A model generated the notes under the pieces. That model ran no database searches and was not told the origin of the DNA. It saw only the letters and a list, made by a program, of their open reading frames with translations. A DNA stretch of 64,000 bases from Pristimantibacillus sp052113225 (GTDB taxonomy: Bacteria > Bacillota > Bacilli > Paenibacillales > Paenibacillaceae). Within the stretch, counting starts at the first letter, position 1, and every line of letters starts with the position of its first letter. Positions 53,152-61,592 of this stretch are shown piece by piece. The stretch spans positions 310,001 to 374,000 of the forward strand of contig NZ_JBFRCT010000002.1 of assembly GCF_052113225.1 (NCBI RefSeq), read 5' to 3'. The position numbers and the translations under genes are program-made.

Positions 53152-54600
53152 ATGCGGAGAATCGGAATGATTGATCGAATTGTCGTAATCGGCGGGGGGA
53201 TCAGCGGACTGAGCTCCGCTTTTTATTTGCAGCGGGAAGCGGAGCGGCAAGGGAAAAAGGTGCAGATAACGATCGTAGATGGAGCACCCGTCCTTGGTGG
53301 AAAAATAAATACGCTGCAGCGTGACGGTTTCGTCATTGAGCGGGGGCCGGATTCATTTTTGTCGCGCAAGCTGCCTATCATTGAATTGGCAAGAGAACTA
53401 GGCATCGAGAATGAACTGACCGCGCAAAACGTAAACGGAAAAACCTCTTATATTATGCGTGATGGAAAGCTGCATCCGATGCCAAAGGGCATGGTTCTTG
53501 GGATTCCAACGAATCTGGATACGTTTATGCAGACGACTTTATTATCGGATGAAGGCAAAGAGCGGTCATTACAAGATCTTGAGATGCCAAGTGAAGCGCC
53601 CGAAGGTGATGAGTCGCTAGGCGATTTCTTGTCACGCCGGATTGGGCCAGAGATTGTGAAGCATATTTCGGAGCCGCTGCTCGCAGGTATATATGCAGGT
53701 GATCTGAGTAAGCTCAGTATTCAAGCGACATTCCCACAATTTGCAGAAGCAGAACGGAAATACGGAAGTCTGATTCGCGGCACTCAGGTGCAGCAGCAGA
53801 ACAAAGCACCTCAGCAGTCTCCTGATTATTTGCCGGAAGAGATTAAGAGCAGTGTCTTCTTAAGCTTCAAAGAAGGGTTATCGACAATGGTAGAAGCCCT
53901 TGACCAGGCTTTGCAAAGCGTTGAACGCCGGATGGGCGAAGAGGTTGTTGAGATCAAGCCGCTGGATGATGAGGATGCTTCCGCACGATACGAAGTTGTC
54001 TTGGCATCAGGAGAGGTTATACCAGCCGACCATATTCTCGTAACTGTACCGGCTTTTCGTACAGCGGACATGCTTGAGCCATTAGTAGATGTATCTGAGC
54101 TTCGAGCCATTAACTATGTATCGGTTGCAAATGTCGTAATGGCTTTTGAAAAATCGACCTTTAACGCTACTTTTGATGGATCAGGGTTCCTCGTACCACG
54201 CGCGGAAGGGCTTCGAATTACAGCCTGCACATGGACGTCGAACAAATGGCTTCACACGAGCCCGGACGATAAAGTGCTGCTCAGATGTTATGTTGGCCGA
54301 TCAGGCGAAGAGGAGTCTGCGAAACTTCCGGACGAGGAATTAAAGCAGGCTGTCCTTGAAGATATTCAAAAGGTGCTTGGTATTAATCCGGTGCCGATTT
54401 TTACGGAAATTACACGTCTGCCGCGCTCGATGCCGCAATATCCTGTAGGGCATCTGGAAAATACGGTCACGTTCAGAGAACGGCTGTCCGAGCAGCTGCC
54501 TGGCGTCTTTGTAACAGGTGCGGCTTTCGGCGGAGTTGGTCTGCCGGATTGTATTAAATCGGGGAAGGAAACGGCCTCTGCGATTCTAGCAACTCTATGA
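53152..54600 (+). CDS. hemY: Coproporphyrinogen III oxidase (HemY/CgoX)
   Basis: 482 residues. FAD-dependent enzyme oxidising coproporphyrinogen III to coproporphyrin III in the coproporphyrin-dependent branch. N-terminal IVVIGGGISGLSSAF is the Rossmann GxGxxG; GGKINTLQRDGFVIERGPDSF and the C-terminal FVTGAAFGGVGLPDCIKSG close the FAD site. Start at ATG 53152 (GAAAGG upstream); ATG 53143 is less well spaced. 16 nt after hemH. Confidence 0.96.
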   Translation: MRRIGMIDRIVVIGGGISGLSSAFYLQREAERQGKKVQITIVDGAPVLGGKINTLQRDGFVIERGPDSFLSRKLPIIELARELGIENELTAQNVNGKTSYIMRDGKLHPMPKGMVLGIPTNLDTFMQTTLLSDEGKERSLQDLEMPSEAPEGDESLGDFLSRRIGPEIVKHISEPLLAGIYAGDLSKLSIQATFPQFAEAERKYGSLIRGTQVQQQNKAPQQSPDYLPEEIKSSVFLSFKEGLSTMVEALDQALQSVERRMGEEVVEIKPLDDEDASARYEVVLASGEVIPADHILVTVPAFRTADMLEPLVDVSELRAINYVSVANVVMAFEKSTFNATFDGSGFLVPRAEGLRITACTWTSNKWLHTSPDDKVLLRCYVGRSGEEESAKLPDEELKQAVLEDIQKVLGINPVPIFTEITRLPRSMPQYPVGHLENTVTFRERLSEQLPGVFVTGAAFGGVGLPDCIKSGKETASAILATL

Positions 54601-54625
54601 AACTTTCGCAATATGCCATTAACCT

Positions 54626-54634
54626 TGCTATAAT
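54626..54634 (+). promoter_or_regulatory. Extended -10 promoter for capA-like gene
   Basis: TGCTATAAT, a consensus extended -10, 68 nt upstream of the start; a two-hairpin repeat (54652-54685) lies in the leader between them. Confidence 0.65.
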
Positions 54635-54651
54635 GGAAGCGACTACTTAAA

Positions 54652-54685
54652 AAGAATTGCGAAGCAATTCTTGCTTCGTAAGCAT
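54652..54685 (+). repeat. Two-hairpin repeat (family 2)
   Basis: AAGAATTGC-GAA-GCAATTC hairpin followed by TTGCTTCGTAAGCAT, in which GCTT-CGT-AAGC is a second hairpin. Close matches lie at 61593-61704. Confidence 0.85.
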
Positions 54686-54701
54686 GAAAAGGAGCCGATC
54701 C

Positions 54702-56042
54702 ATGTACGCATCCCGTACGGAAGCACATCAGCATGAAAAACGAAGACGCAAGAAGAAATTCCGCCTTCTATTAACCGTGAATTTGATGATCATTGGCCTT
54801 ATTATCGTAGCGGCTGCGGTTTGGGCCTCCATGCAGGACGGTGGCATCTTCAATAAGGATAACAAGCAGCCAACGCAGAATACGGCAGCTGTTGATGATC
54901 CAGATGCTACCCAGCCTGCAGCGGAAGAAGATCCTGTAGTTAGCACGGATCCTGTGGAGTCCTCCTCTGCGCCAGATGACAGCAGCGCCGATGGAACAGC
55001 TAATGAAGGTACCAAGAGCCAGGATGACAGCCAAGGCAGTCAGTCTGATCAAGCGGCTACTCCTAACGGAGGCAGTACTTCGAGCGGCAGCGCAGCAGGC
55101 GATACCGTCAGTCTGGCGTTTGTAGGGGATATTTTGCTGGCGGAAAGTGTTGGCGACATGATGAAGCAGAATGGAGACGATTACCCGTACCGGGAAGCGT
55201 TATTCCATCTGAGTGAACCTGATCTGACTGCTGCTAATCTGGAATACCCGGTTACTGACCGAGGAGTTCCAGCAGAGAACAAGCAATTTGTATTTAAAGG
55301 TGATGCAGGAGCGCTGCCCGCACTAAAAGACGCAGGCTTTGATGTTGTCACGCTGGCTAATAACCATACGCTGGACCAAGGTGTTGAGGGATTGCTTGAT
55401 ACGATGGATCATCTCGATAGTGCAGGGATTAATCATGTCGGAGCAGGCAATAACGATACGGAAGCTTTTGCGCCGGTTATTAAAGAGGCACAGGGCATTA
55501 AGGTTGCCTACATCGGAGTAAGCCGTGTCGTTCCAATAGGCTCATGGAAAGCAGAGAAGGATCGCGCAGGCGTAGCCGAATCCTATGATACAACAAGGGC
55601 GAAGGCAGCAATTAAGAAAGCGAAAGAAAAAGCTGACATAGTCGTTGTGATGGTTCATTGGGGGATCGAGAAGGCAGATTTACCGGAGGAGTATCAGCGG
55701 GATTTTGCACGGCAATATATTGATTCGGGCGCAGATCTTGTGATCGGCAGCCATCCCCATGTTCTACAAGGTTTTGAAAAGTACAAAGGCAAGTGGATTG
55801 CATACAGCTTAGGCAATTTTATTTTTAGCGCTTATCCAAAAGGAAAACAAGCAGATACTGGTGTACTTAATGCCGTGTGTACAAAAGCCGGCGATTGCGA
55901 CTTGAAATTAGATGGAATGACAAATAATCTTGCACAGCCTAAGCCACTTGAAGCAGAGTCGGCAAAAGCGCTGTTTGACCGTTTAAGTACGATCTCCTTT
56001 GGAGTGAAGCTGCGAGCGGATGGTACGGTTGTACCGAAATAA
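54702..56042 (+). CDS. CapA-family metallophosphatase-like protein
   Basis: 446 residues from ATG 54702 (AAAAGGAG). A basic cytoplasmic start, one membrane helix (about residues 25-45), an Asp/Ser/Gln-rich disordered linker of about 85 residues, then the CapA/PGA_cap domain. Metal and catalytic motifs: LAFVGDILLAESVGDMM, AANLEYPVT, LANNHTLDQG, VVMVHWGIE, GSHPHVLQGFE. The family includes the poly-gamma-glutamate synthesis protein CapA, but no capB/capC lie nearby, so its role is open. Confidence 0.92.
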   Translation: MYASRTEAHQHEKRRRKKKFRLLLTVNLMIIGLIIVAAAVWASMQDGGIFNKDNKQPTQNTAAVDDPDATQPAAEEDPVVSTDPVESSSAPDDSSADGTANEGTKSQDDSQGSQSDQAATPNGGSTSSGSAAGDTVSLAFVGDILLAESVGDMMKQNGDDYPYREALFHLSEPDLTAANLEYPVTDRGVPAENKQFVFKGDAGALPALKDAGFDVVTLANNHTLDQGVEGLLDTMDHLDSAGINHVGAGNNDTEAFAPVIKEAQGIKVAYIGVSRVVPIGSWKAEKDRAGVAESYDTTRAKAAIKKAKEKADIVVVMVHWGIEKADLPEEYQRDFARQYIDSGADLVIGSHPHVLQGFEKYKGKWIAYSLGNFIFSAYPKGKQADTGVLNAVCTKAGDCDLKLDGMTNNLAQPKPLEAESAKALFDRLSTISFGVKLRADGTVVPK

Positions 56043-56069
56043 CGAAGGCGAAAGGATGGTCAGCACCTT

Positions 56070-56813
56070 ATGAGAAACTCATGTGTCGCGCATCGGGGAT
56101 GGTCCGGACGTGCACCAGAGAATACACTCGCTGCTATTCAAATGGCTATTGATGAGCCGGATGTAGAGTGGGTTGAACTCGATGTGCAGCTGTCAAAGGA
56201 CAATATCCCAGTCGTCATTCATGATTACAAGCTGAGACGGACAACAAATGGTAGAGGCGAAGTGAAAAGTTTTACAGCAGCGGAGCTGTCTGCGCTGGAT
56301 GCAGGAAGCTGGTTCTCGCCTATGTTTAAGGACGAAGGCGTTCCGCTCCTCAGCCAAGTGCTTGAGCTGGCATCCGGACGCATCAAGCTTAATATTGAGC
56401 TGAAGACGGATGGCATTCGATATCCGAAACTTGAGGATCATGTCATTAAGCTTGTTCAAGACTATGGTCTTGAAGACTGTGTGGTATTAACGTCATTTCA
56501 TGCTGGAACACTGTTTAATGCCAATAAGCTGACCGGCGGAAGCATTCGGACGGGTCTCATCCTGGATGGCTGGAGGAATACGCTGCCTCTGGAGCTGAAG
56601 CAGTTGGGAACAGAATTCCTGTCTATTGAACACGGCAGACTGAATTCATCTCGTATGGAACTGTTGAAGCAATCGGGGATTCAAGTAATGGCTTGGACAC
56701 CAAACGATGAGCGTACAATCCGCAAGCTCATTTCGATTGATCCCGACCTAATGATCTGTACCAATTATCCGGATCGCTGGCAGAAGGCTATGGTTCAGAT
56801 TGGGGTTCGGTAG
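56070..56813 (+). CDS. Glycerophosphodiester phosphodiesterase
   Basis: 247 residues. HRGWSGRAPENTLAA and ELDVQLSKDNIPVVIHD are the GDPD catalytic motifs (paired His, Glu and Asp ligands); NIELK follows. Splits glycerophosphodiesters to glycerol-3-phosphate and an alcohol. No signal peptide, so cytoplasmic. AAAGG 12 nt upstream. The 168-nt gap to the next gene shows nothing clear. Confidence 0.93.
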   Translation: MRNSCVAHRGWSGRAPENTLAAIQMAIDEPDVEWVELDVQLSKDNIPVVIHDYKLRRTTNGRGEVKSFTAAELSALDAGSWFSPMFKDEGVPLLSQVLELASGRIKLNIELKTDGIRYPKLEDHVIKLVQDYGLEDCVVLTSFHAGTLFNANKLTGGSIRTGLILDGWRNTLPLELKQLGTEFLSIEHGRLNSSRMELLKQSGIQVMAWTPNDERTIRKLISIDPDLMICTNYPDRWQKAMVQIGVR

Positions 56814-56981
56814 TAAGCGGAGAGCTTTGCTTTTAGAATGAAGAGAGGCTTACATAGGGTTGATGGATGTTATAAGGCGTGGAAATTGCAGAGCTGTAAG
56901 CGGATAAGGGTCTTGCAGGGATGAAACTAGTGTCATGAGATAGAAGTTATTACCGTTCAAGAGTGCTGAGGAGCGTAGAAC

Positions 56982-57839
56982 ATGGTTGGATGGATAGATG
57001 AATGGTGGCTTAGACTGCTTGCTGGACTTGTTGGAAGTGGTCTTATTGCTGCCGCGGCTTATCGGACACGCTCGTTATCAGGCTCAGGGGCTCTGTCTGC
57101 TATGATTATGGGGACCGGTTTCGTAACATTTGGTGAGCCGGTATGGTTTGGCTGCCTCATAGCCTTCTTTATCTCTTCGACAGTGTGGTCGAAATGGAAG
57201 AAACGCCATAGAGCAAAGGCTGCCGCAGAGGCCAATTACGAGAAGACTGGCAGGCGTGATGCCGGTCAAGTATGGGCTAATGGCGGCATTGGTCTCCTGC
57301 TTTGCATCGGGAATGCAATACAGCCCGATGCAGCATGGCTCTTTGCTTATATCGGCGTAATGGCCGCCGTAAATGCAGATACATGGGCCACCGAGATCGG
57401 GGCCCTAAGCCGTACCGCGCCGCGATCGATTACGAGCGGCAAGCGGGTAGCTCCGGGCACGAGCGGCGCGATTACGCCGCTCGGCACGCTTGCAGCGCTG
57501 GCTGGCGCCGCCTTCATCGGCGGCGCCAGTGCAGCGCTGCTGGCGCTCCCGCAGCAGGCTGATGCCGCTGCGGGCAGCGCCCCTGGCGGTGCGGCGGCGG
57601 TAGTCATCGCCGCAGCTGCCGCTGGCCTGGCCGGCTGCTTCGCCGACTCGCTGCTCGGCGCCACCGGCCAGGCCATGTACCGCTGCCGGGTATGCGGCAG
57701 CGAGACCGAGCGCGCTGCCCATTGCGGGGCGGCAGCGGAGCGTGTGCGCGGCTTAGCCGCGCTGAACAACGACAGGGTGAACCTCCTGTCGTCGCTCTTC
57801 GCTGGCCTGCTTGGCTGGGCCATCAGCACCTTGTTTTAG
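56982..57839 (+). CDS. DUF92 (VTE5-like) integral membrane protein
   Basis: 285 residues with several membrane helices and the family cues YRTRSLSGSGALSAMIMGTGFV and VNADTWATEIGALSRTAPRSITSGKRV...TSGAITPLGTLAAL. Plant homologues are phytyl-phosphate kinases; the bacterial role is unknown. Codons from about 57440 to 57790 are strikingly G+C-rich and Ala-rich compared with every neighbour, which suggests local transfer or expansion inside the gene. Confidence 0.88.
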   Translation: MVGWIDEWWLRLLAGLVGSGLIAAAAYRTRSLSGSGALSAMIMGTGFVTFGEPVWFGCLIAFFISSTVWSKWKKRHRAKAAAEANYEKTGRRDAGQVWANGGIGLLLCIGNAIQPDAAWLFAYIGVMAAVNADTWATEIGALSRTAPRSITSGKRVAPGTSGAITPLGTLAALAGAAFIGGASAALLALPQQADAAAGSAPGGAAAVVIAAAAAGLAGCFADSLLGATGQAMYRCRVCGSETERAAHCGAAAERVRGLAALNNDRVNLLSSLFAGLLGWAISTLF

Positions 57840-57842
57840 ACC

Positions 57843-57904
57843 AATACCCCTCCAAGAATTAGCCTGCAAACAACAGGGCTAGAACCTGGAAGGGGTATTT
57901 TTTT
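57843..57904 (+). terminator. Terminator of the DUF92 gene
   Basis: Stem AATACCCCTCCA.../...TGGAAGGGGTATT with an inner TAGCC/GGCTA helix, then U7. Confidence 0.88.
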
Positions 57905-57938
57905 GAGTCAAAATTTTGATGGATAAGGAGATGGATAT

Positions 57939-58694
57939 ATGAACAGCAAGGAGCGTTTCTCAGATCGGGTAGATCAATATGTCAAATATCGTCCAAGTTA
58001 TTCGAAAGAGGTTATCGACTACCTTTACGAGACAATAGGCTTCCGTGAGGAATCGGTCATTGCCGATCTAGGAGCAGGGACGGGTAAATTCACTAAGCTG
58101 TTGCTCGAACGGGGGAGTCAGGTCATAGCCGTTGAGCCAAATGCCGACATGAGGCAGGCTGCTGTCGATCAACTCAGCGTGTATCCAAGCTTCCATGCAG
58201 CTACAGGTTCTGCCGAGGAGACTGGTCTATCAGCTAATTCGGTTGATTTTATCGTTTGCGCGCAGTCCTTCCATTGGTTTGACCGTACGGCGGCGCAAGC
58301 CGAATTCAGACGTATATTGAAGCCAGGCGGCAAAGCGGTTCTTATATGGAACTCACGTTTAACAACCGGTTCACCTTTCCTTGAGGGTTATGACCGGCTG
58401 CTCCGAACTTACGGCATCGATTACGAGAAAGTAGGACACAAAAATATTTCCCAGGATATATTAACTCCATTTTTTAAGGATGGAGGACTACATAAAGCAA
58501 CCTTCCCTTTGATCCAGCCACTCAACTTCGAACAATTAAGCGGACGTATGCTATCATCCTCCTATGTGCCATTGCCAGGACATCCAAACTTCGAGCCATT
58601 AATGGAGGAGCTCCGCCAACTATTCTACGCTACCCAAGAAAATGGCCTGGTTTCTTTCGATTACGAGACCGAGATTTACTACGGCGAAGTTTAG
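57939..58694 (+). CDS. Class I SAM-dependent methyltransferase
   Basis: 251 residues. VIADLGAGTGKFTKLLLERG is motif I, followed by VIAVEPNADMRQAA, FIVCAQSFHWFDR and LKPGGKAVLIWNSR. The group acts on small molecules; substrate unknown. AAGGAGATGGATAT precedes ATG. A bidirectional terminator ends the gene. Confidence 0.9.
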   Translation: MNSKERFSDRVDQYVKYRPSYSKEVIDYLYETIGFREESVIADLGAGTGKFTKLLLERGSQVIAVEPNADMRQAAVDQLSVYPSFHAATGSAEETGLSANSVDFIVCAQSFHWFDRTAAQAEFRRILKPGGKAVLIWNSRLTTGSPFLEGYDRLLRTYGIDYEKVGHKNISQDILTPFFKDGGLHKATFPLIQPLNFEQLSGRMLSSSYVPLPGHPNFEPLMEELRQLFYATQENGLVSFDYETEIYYGEV

Positions 58695-58700
58695 TTTTAT

Positions 58701-58744
58701 AAAAATCCCCCTTAAGGATGCCAGCATCCTCAAGGGGGATTTTT
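58701..58744. terminator. Bidirectional terminator
   Basis: A long stem (58701-58721 with 58724-58744, one mismatch) with U5 and A5 arms. Confidence 0.88.
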
Positions 58745-58749
58745 CGTTT

Positions 58750-58971
58750 ACGATATACCATATCGTCAAGCCCAGCTGAACCTCGAAATCTACAGTTTTA
58801 AAGATCCCACACATCGTAAAGCTGCCTCAATAATCCTTAAAACTCCAAAAAAGACCAATAAACCAGCATTTTAACGATACGCCATATCGTATATCTTACA
58901 AAAACCATTAAATGATCGTTCTTAACGATGCCGCACATCGTATAGATATCCAGTGCGACTCAACAAACTCC
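58750..58971 (+). repeat. Diverged 124-nt tandem repeat with ACGAT/ATCGT hairpins
   Basis: Four 17-mers of the form ACGATnnnCCnnATCGT lie at 58750, 58801, 58874 and 58925, spaced 51, 73 and 51. The two pairs, plus a shared AACTCC (58841 and 58966), show two diverged copies of one ~124-nt unit. The last changes both arms (ACGATG/CATCGT) keeping pairing. Confidence 0.75.
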
Positions 58972-59006
58972 ATCCGCATAAGCACTATTCTAGGGAGGAT
59001 GATGTT

Positions 59007-59126
59007 ATGAAACACAAATCCCATGAAAAATCCGATACAGCTTCATTTATTTTCGAAGTTTTCTTCGAGCTGTTGGTTTATGCCCCTCGATTATTATTCC
59101 GTCTAGTCAGATGGATAATTGATTAG
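59007..59126 (+). CDS. 39-residue hypothetical protein
   Basis: GGGAGG nine nt before ATG 59007 starts MKHKSHEKSDTASFIFEVFF, continuing with a hydrophobic/basic end LVYAPRLLFRLVRWIID. An amphipathic or single-span membrane peptide. No family recognised. It lies between a 124-nt repeat and a hairpin element. Confidence 0.65.
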   Translation: MKHKSHEKSDTASFIFEVFFELLVYAPRLLFRLVRWIID

Positions 59127-59163
59127 AGGTGAGCAGAGCGGGTAAGTGTAAAAAATCTCCAAT

Positions 59164-59199
59164 CAAAAAGCCAGACTCGAAATAAATCGAGTCTGGCTT
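59164..59199 (-). terminator. Terminator at the end of the pepF transcript
   Basis: A perfect 13-bp stem (59168-59180 with 59187-59199) with U5 on the minus strand; the plus-strand side is weaker. A read-through pepF transcript would include hairpin element copy D in antisense. Confidence 0.85.
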
Positions 59200-59266
59200 A
59201 ATTCTGTCTCTCCACACGAAGTTGAGGGGCGTATTTTTTGAAAAATGATGGAGGTGTGGAGAGAGA

Positions 59267-59379
59267 GGGAAAGTAACTCCTGTAGGAGCGGAGCGTCTGC
59301 CTTTGGAATCGAGAATGTACCGCTAGGTATAATTCAATCATTCCCGATTCCAACAGCAGCCGAAAGGAAATACTTTCCC
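59267..59379 (+). repeat. Long hairpin element, family 1, copy D
   Basis: Basal stem GGGAAAGTA/TACTTTCCC, loop strands TGTAGGAGCGGAGCG and CAACAGCAGCCG, TGCCTTTG, and an inner stem GAATCG/CGATTC. Pairing of CTGC with GCAG replaces CGC with GCG of copies A and C. Outer arms (TGATGG/CCATCA, TTTGAAAAA/TTTTTCAAA) extend the hairpin to about 59238-59416. Confidence 0.8.
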
Positions 59380-59423
59380 GTCCTCGGAACCATCCCATCA
59401 GAAACTTTTTCAAATGGACGAGT

Positions 59424-61337
59424 TTACTTCGTCAACTCCTCCATTTGAGCAATCAAGCTCTCAAACACGCTCATCGCTTGCTCAATTGGCTCTGGCGTAG
59501 ACATATCGACGCCGGCCTTTTGCAGGATGTTGATCGAGAAGTCGCTGCCACCGCTTTTCAGGAAACCGAGGTAACGGTCTACAGCAGGTGCACCTTCCTC
59601 AAGAATTTGCTTCGAGAAGCTTGTTGCTGCAGAGAAGCCCGTTGCATATTTGTACACATAGAAGCTGTTGTAGAAATGCGGGATACGAGCCCACTCCATC
59701 TCAATATCTTTGTCTACGACCATGTCTTTGCCGTAATAAAGCACGTTCAGGTCATAGTAGATTTTGCTCAAATCCTGCGGAGTAAGCGATTCGCCTTGCT
59801 CGGTTTTCTCATGAATGATTTTCTCGAACTCGGCAAACATCGTTTGACGGAATACCGTTGTGCGGAATTGGTCTGCATAGTATGTCAACAGGTACATTTT
59901 TTCCTTCGTATCTGTGGACTTGCCAAGCAGGTAATCCATCAGCAACGCTTCGTTAAGCGTCGAGGCTACTTCCGCCAGGAAGATGGTATATTGCGCGTCG
60001 CGGTAGTTCTGATTCGTATCCGAGTAATAGGAATGCAGCGCGTGACCCATTTCATGCGTCAACGTGAACATGCTGTTCAGGTTGTCTTTATGATTCAACA
60101 GCACATAAGGATGCGTGCCGAAGGCACCCCAGCTATAAGCTCCGTTACGTTTGCCTTCATTCTCGTAAACGTCGATCCAGCCATTATCAAAGCCATCCTG
60201 CAGCACAGTCAGGTAATCCTCACCAAGCGGCTTCAAGCTTTCTTTCACAGTCTTTTTCGCTTCATCATACGAGATTTCCATATCGAATTCGTCAACAAGC
60301 GGTGCGAACAGGTCATACATATGAAGTTCGTCAACACCAAGCAGTTTTTTGCGCAGATTCATGTAACGGTACATAAGCGGCAAGTGCTTATGAATCGTAT
60401 CGATCAGATTCGTATAGACGCTTTCCGGAATGTTATCGCCATACAGCGACATGCCAAGAGCGGAAGGGTATTTACGAGCCCGTGCGTAGAAAATGTTTTT
60501 TGTAACGTTTGCATTCAGCGTTGTAGCAATCGTATTTTTCAATTTGCCGTATGTATCGTACATCGTATGGAAGGCATTCGCACGGACTTCGCGGTTTTTG
60601 CTCTCCAGGAATTGGATGTAGCGGCCTTGTGTAAGCTCGACTTCTTCGCCGGCTTCGTTTTTCACTTTAGGGAATTTAAGATCTGCATTGTTTAAAATGC
60701 TATAGATCGAGCCAGGAGCCGAGCTCACATTACCGACCTGCGCCATAAGCGCTTCTTCGGATTTGGACAACACATGTGCTTTCTGGCGGCGCATTTCCTC
60801 CAAAGTATGTTTGAATACTGCAAGATCTTTATTCTCGATCAAAGCATCTAATTCAGAGTCGGACAGAGATAATACTTCTGGAGTAACGTAAGAAAGGGCT
60901 TCGCCTGTTTCTACACTAATTTTTTTCGATTTGTCAGACAACGATTGGAAAGTAGGCTCAGCCGTATCTTCGTGATGCTTCATATTGGCATAAACATAAA
61001 GACGTTCCACATGCAAAGAGAGTTCATCTTCGAGCTCGAAACAAGCCTTGAGCTGAGCAGGGTCTGAAAGCTTTCCTTCAAAAGCACCGACTTTCTTAAT
61101 CAATGCTTTCGCCTCGGCATATTCTTTATCCCAGGCAGCTTGATCGGCAAAGAGGTCTTCCAGCTTCCAGCGGCTTTCTACTTCAGTTTCGGAACGCTTA
61201 GGTACGTGATTCATCGAACTCCTCCTCGATACGGTAATGGATGATGATTGGTTATGTGATGAATCTTGCTTGCCGGTATCGGCAGAAGCCGAACCGGGAG
61301 CAAGGCATAACACTAATAAAACAGGCAGCCATTTCAT
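59424..61337 (-). CDS. pepF: M3 oligoendopeptidase F with probable signal peptide
   Basis: 637 residues if started at ATG 61337 (AGAGGTGATC upstream). The core enzyme begins at MNHVPKRSETEVESRW (ATG 61214), which has its own GAGGAGGAG site. Zinc motif HEMGH in FTLTHEMGHALHSYYSD and a distal Glu are intact. The 41-residue extension, MKWLPVLLVLCLAPGSASAD, is a good signal peptide with an AxA cleavage site. So the gene may make a secreted and a cytosolic form. It cleaves oligopeptides. Confidence 0.9.
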   Translation of the reverse strand: MKWLPVLLVLCLAPGSASADTGKQDSSHNQSSSITVSRRSSMNHVPKRSETEVESRWKLEDLFADQAAWDKEYAEAKALIKKVGAFEGKLSDPAQLKACFELEDELSLHVERLYVYANMKHHEDTAEPTFQSLSDKSKKISVETGEALSYVTPEVLSLSDSELDALIENKDLAVFKHTLEEMRRQKAHVLSKSEEALMAQVGNVSSAPGSIYSILNNADLKFPKVKNEAGEEVELTQGRYIQFLESKNREVRANAFHTMYDTYGKLKNTIATTLNANVTKNIFYARARKYPSALGMSLYGDNIPESVYTNLIDTIHKHLPLMYRYMNLRKKLLGVDELHMYDLFAPLVDEFDMEISYDEAKKTVKESLKPLGEDYLTVLQDGFDNGWIDVYENEGKRNGAYSWGAFGTHPYVLLNHKDNLNSMFTLTHEMGHALHSYYSDTNQNYRDAQYTIFLAEVASTLNEALLMDYLLGKSTDTKEKMYLLTYYADQFRTTVFRQTMFAEFEKIIHEKTEQGESLTPQDLSKIYYDLNVLYYGKDMVVDKDIEMEWARIPHFYNSFYVYKYATGFSAATSFSKQILEEGAPAVDRYLGFLKSGGSDFSINILQKAGVDMSTPEPIEQAMSVFESLIAQMEELTK

Positions 61338-61402
61338 TCGCAAAAGATCACCTCTAGAACACAGTTTGTCCTAGTATGTCCGGCGATCCTTCCAATCATG
61401 TC

Positions 61403-61579
61403 CTAGGCTCCCAATGTAAGGGTGCTGTAGACAATGAGGAAAAAAGCGAATGCAATTAAAACAATGGAGATGATGGCCATCCATCGGCGCGTAGCTGGCG
61501 CCATAGTATCGCGCTTTAAGATAACGAGACCACCCAGCACGAAGGCAGAGATAATAAAAATAACAGTAGCTGAGCTCAT
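61403..61579 (-). CDS. 58-residue two-span membrane protein
   Basis: AGGAGG with a 5-nt spacer precedes ATG 61579. The product has two membrane helices (TVIFIISAFVLGGLVIL and MAIISIVLIAFAFFLIVYSTL) joined by a basic loop (KRDTMAPATRRW). No family recognised. It is encoded upstream of pepF on the same strand, with the tandem two-hairpin repeats just before it. Confidence 0.8.
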   Translation of the reverse strand: MSSATVIFIISAFVLGGLVILKRDTMAPATRRWMAIISIVLIAFAFFLIVYSTLTLGA

Positions 61580-61592
61580 TTGTACCTCCTAA

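Noticed and set aside
58750..58971. CRISPR-like array
   Set aside because: Repeats are degenerate 17-mers with irregular spacing, nested in a 124-nt duplication; no cas genes.
59445..60695. 416-codon plus-strand reading frame opposite pepF
   Set aside because: Shadow of pepF: composition is rich in H, F, C and I with no domain, and the pepF strand has complete zinc motifs and codon bias.
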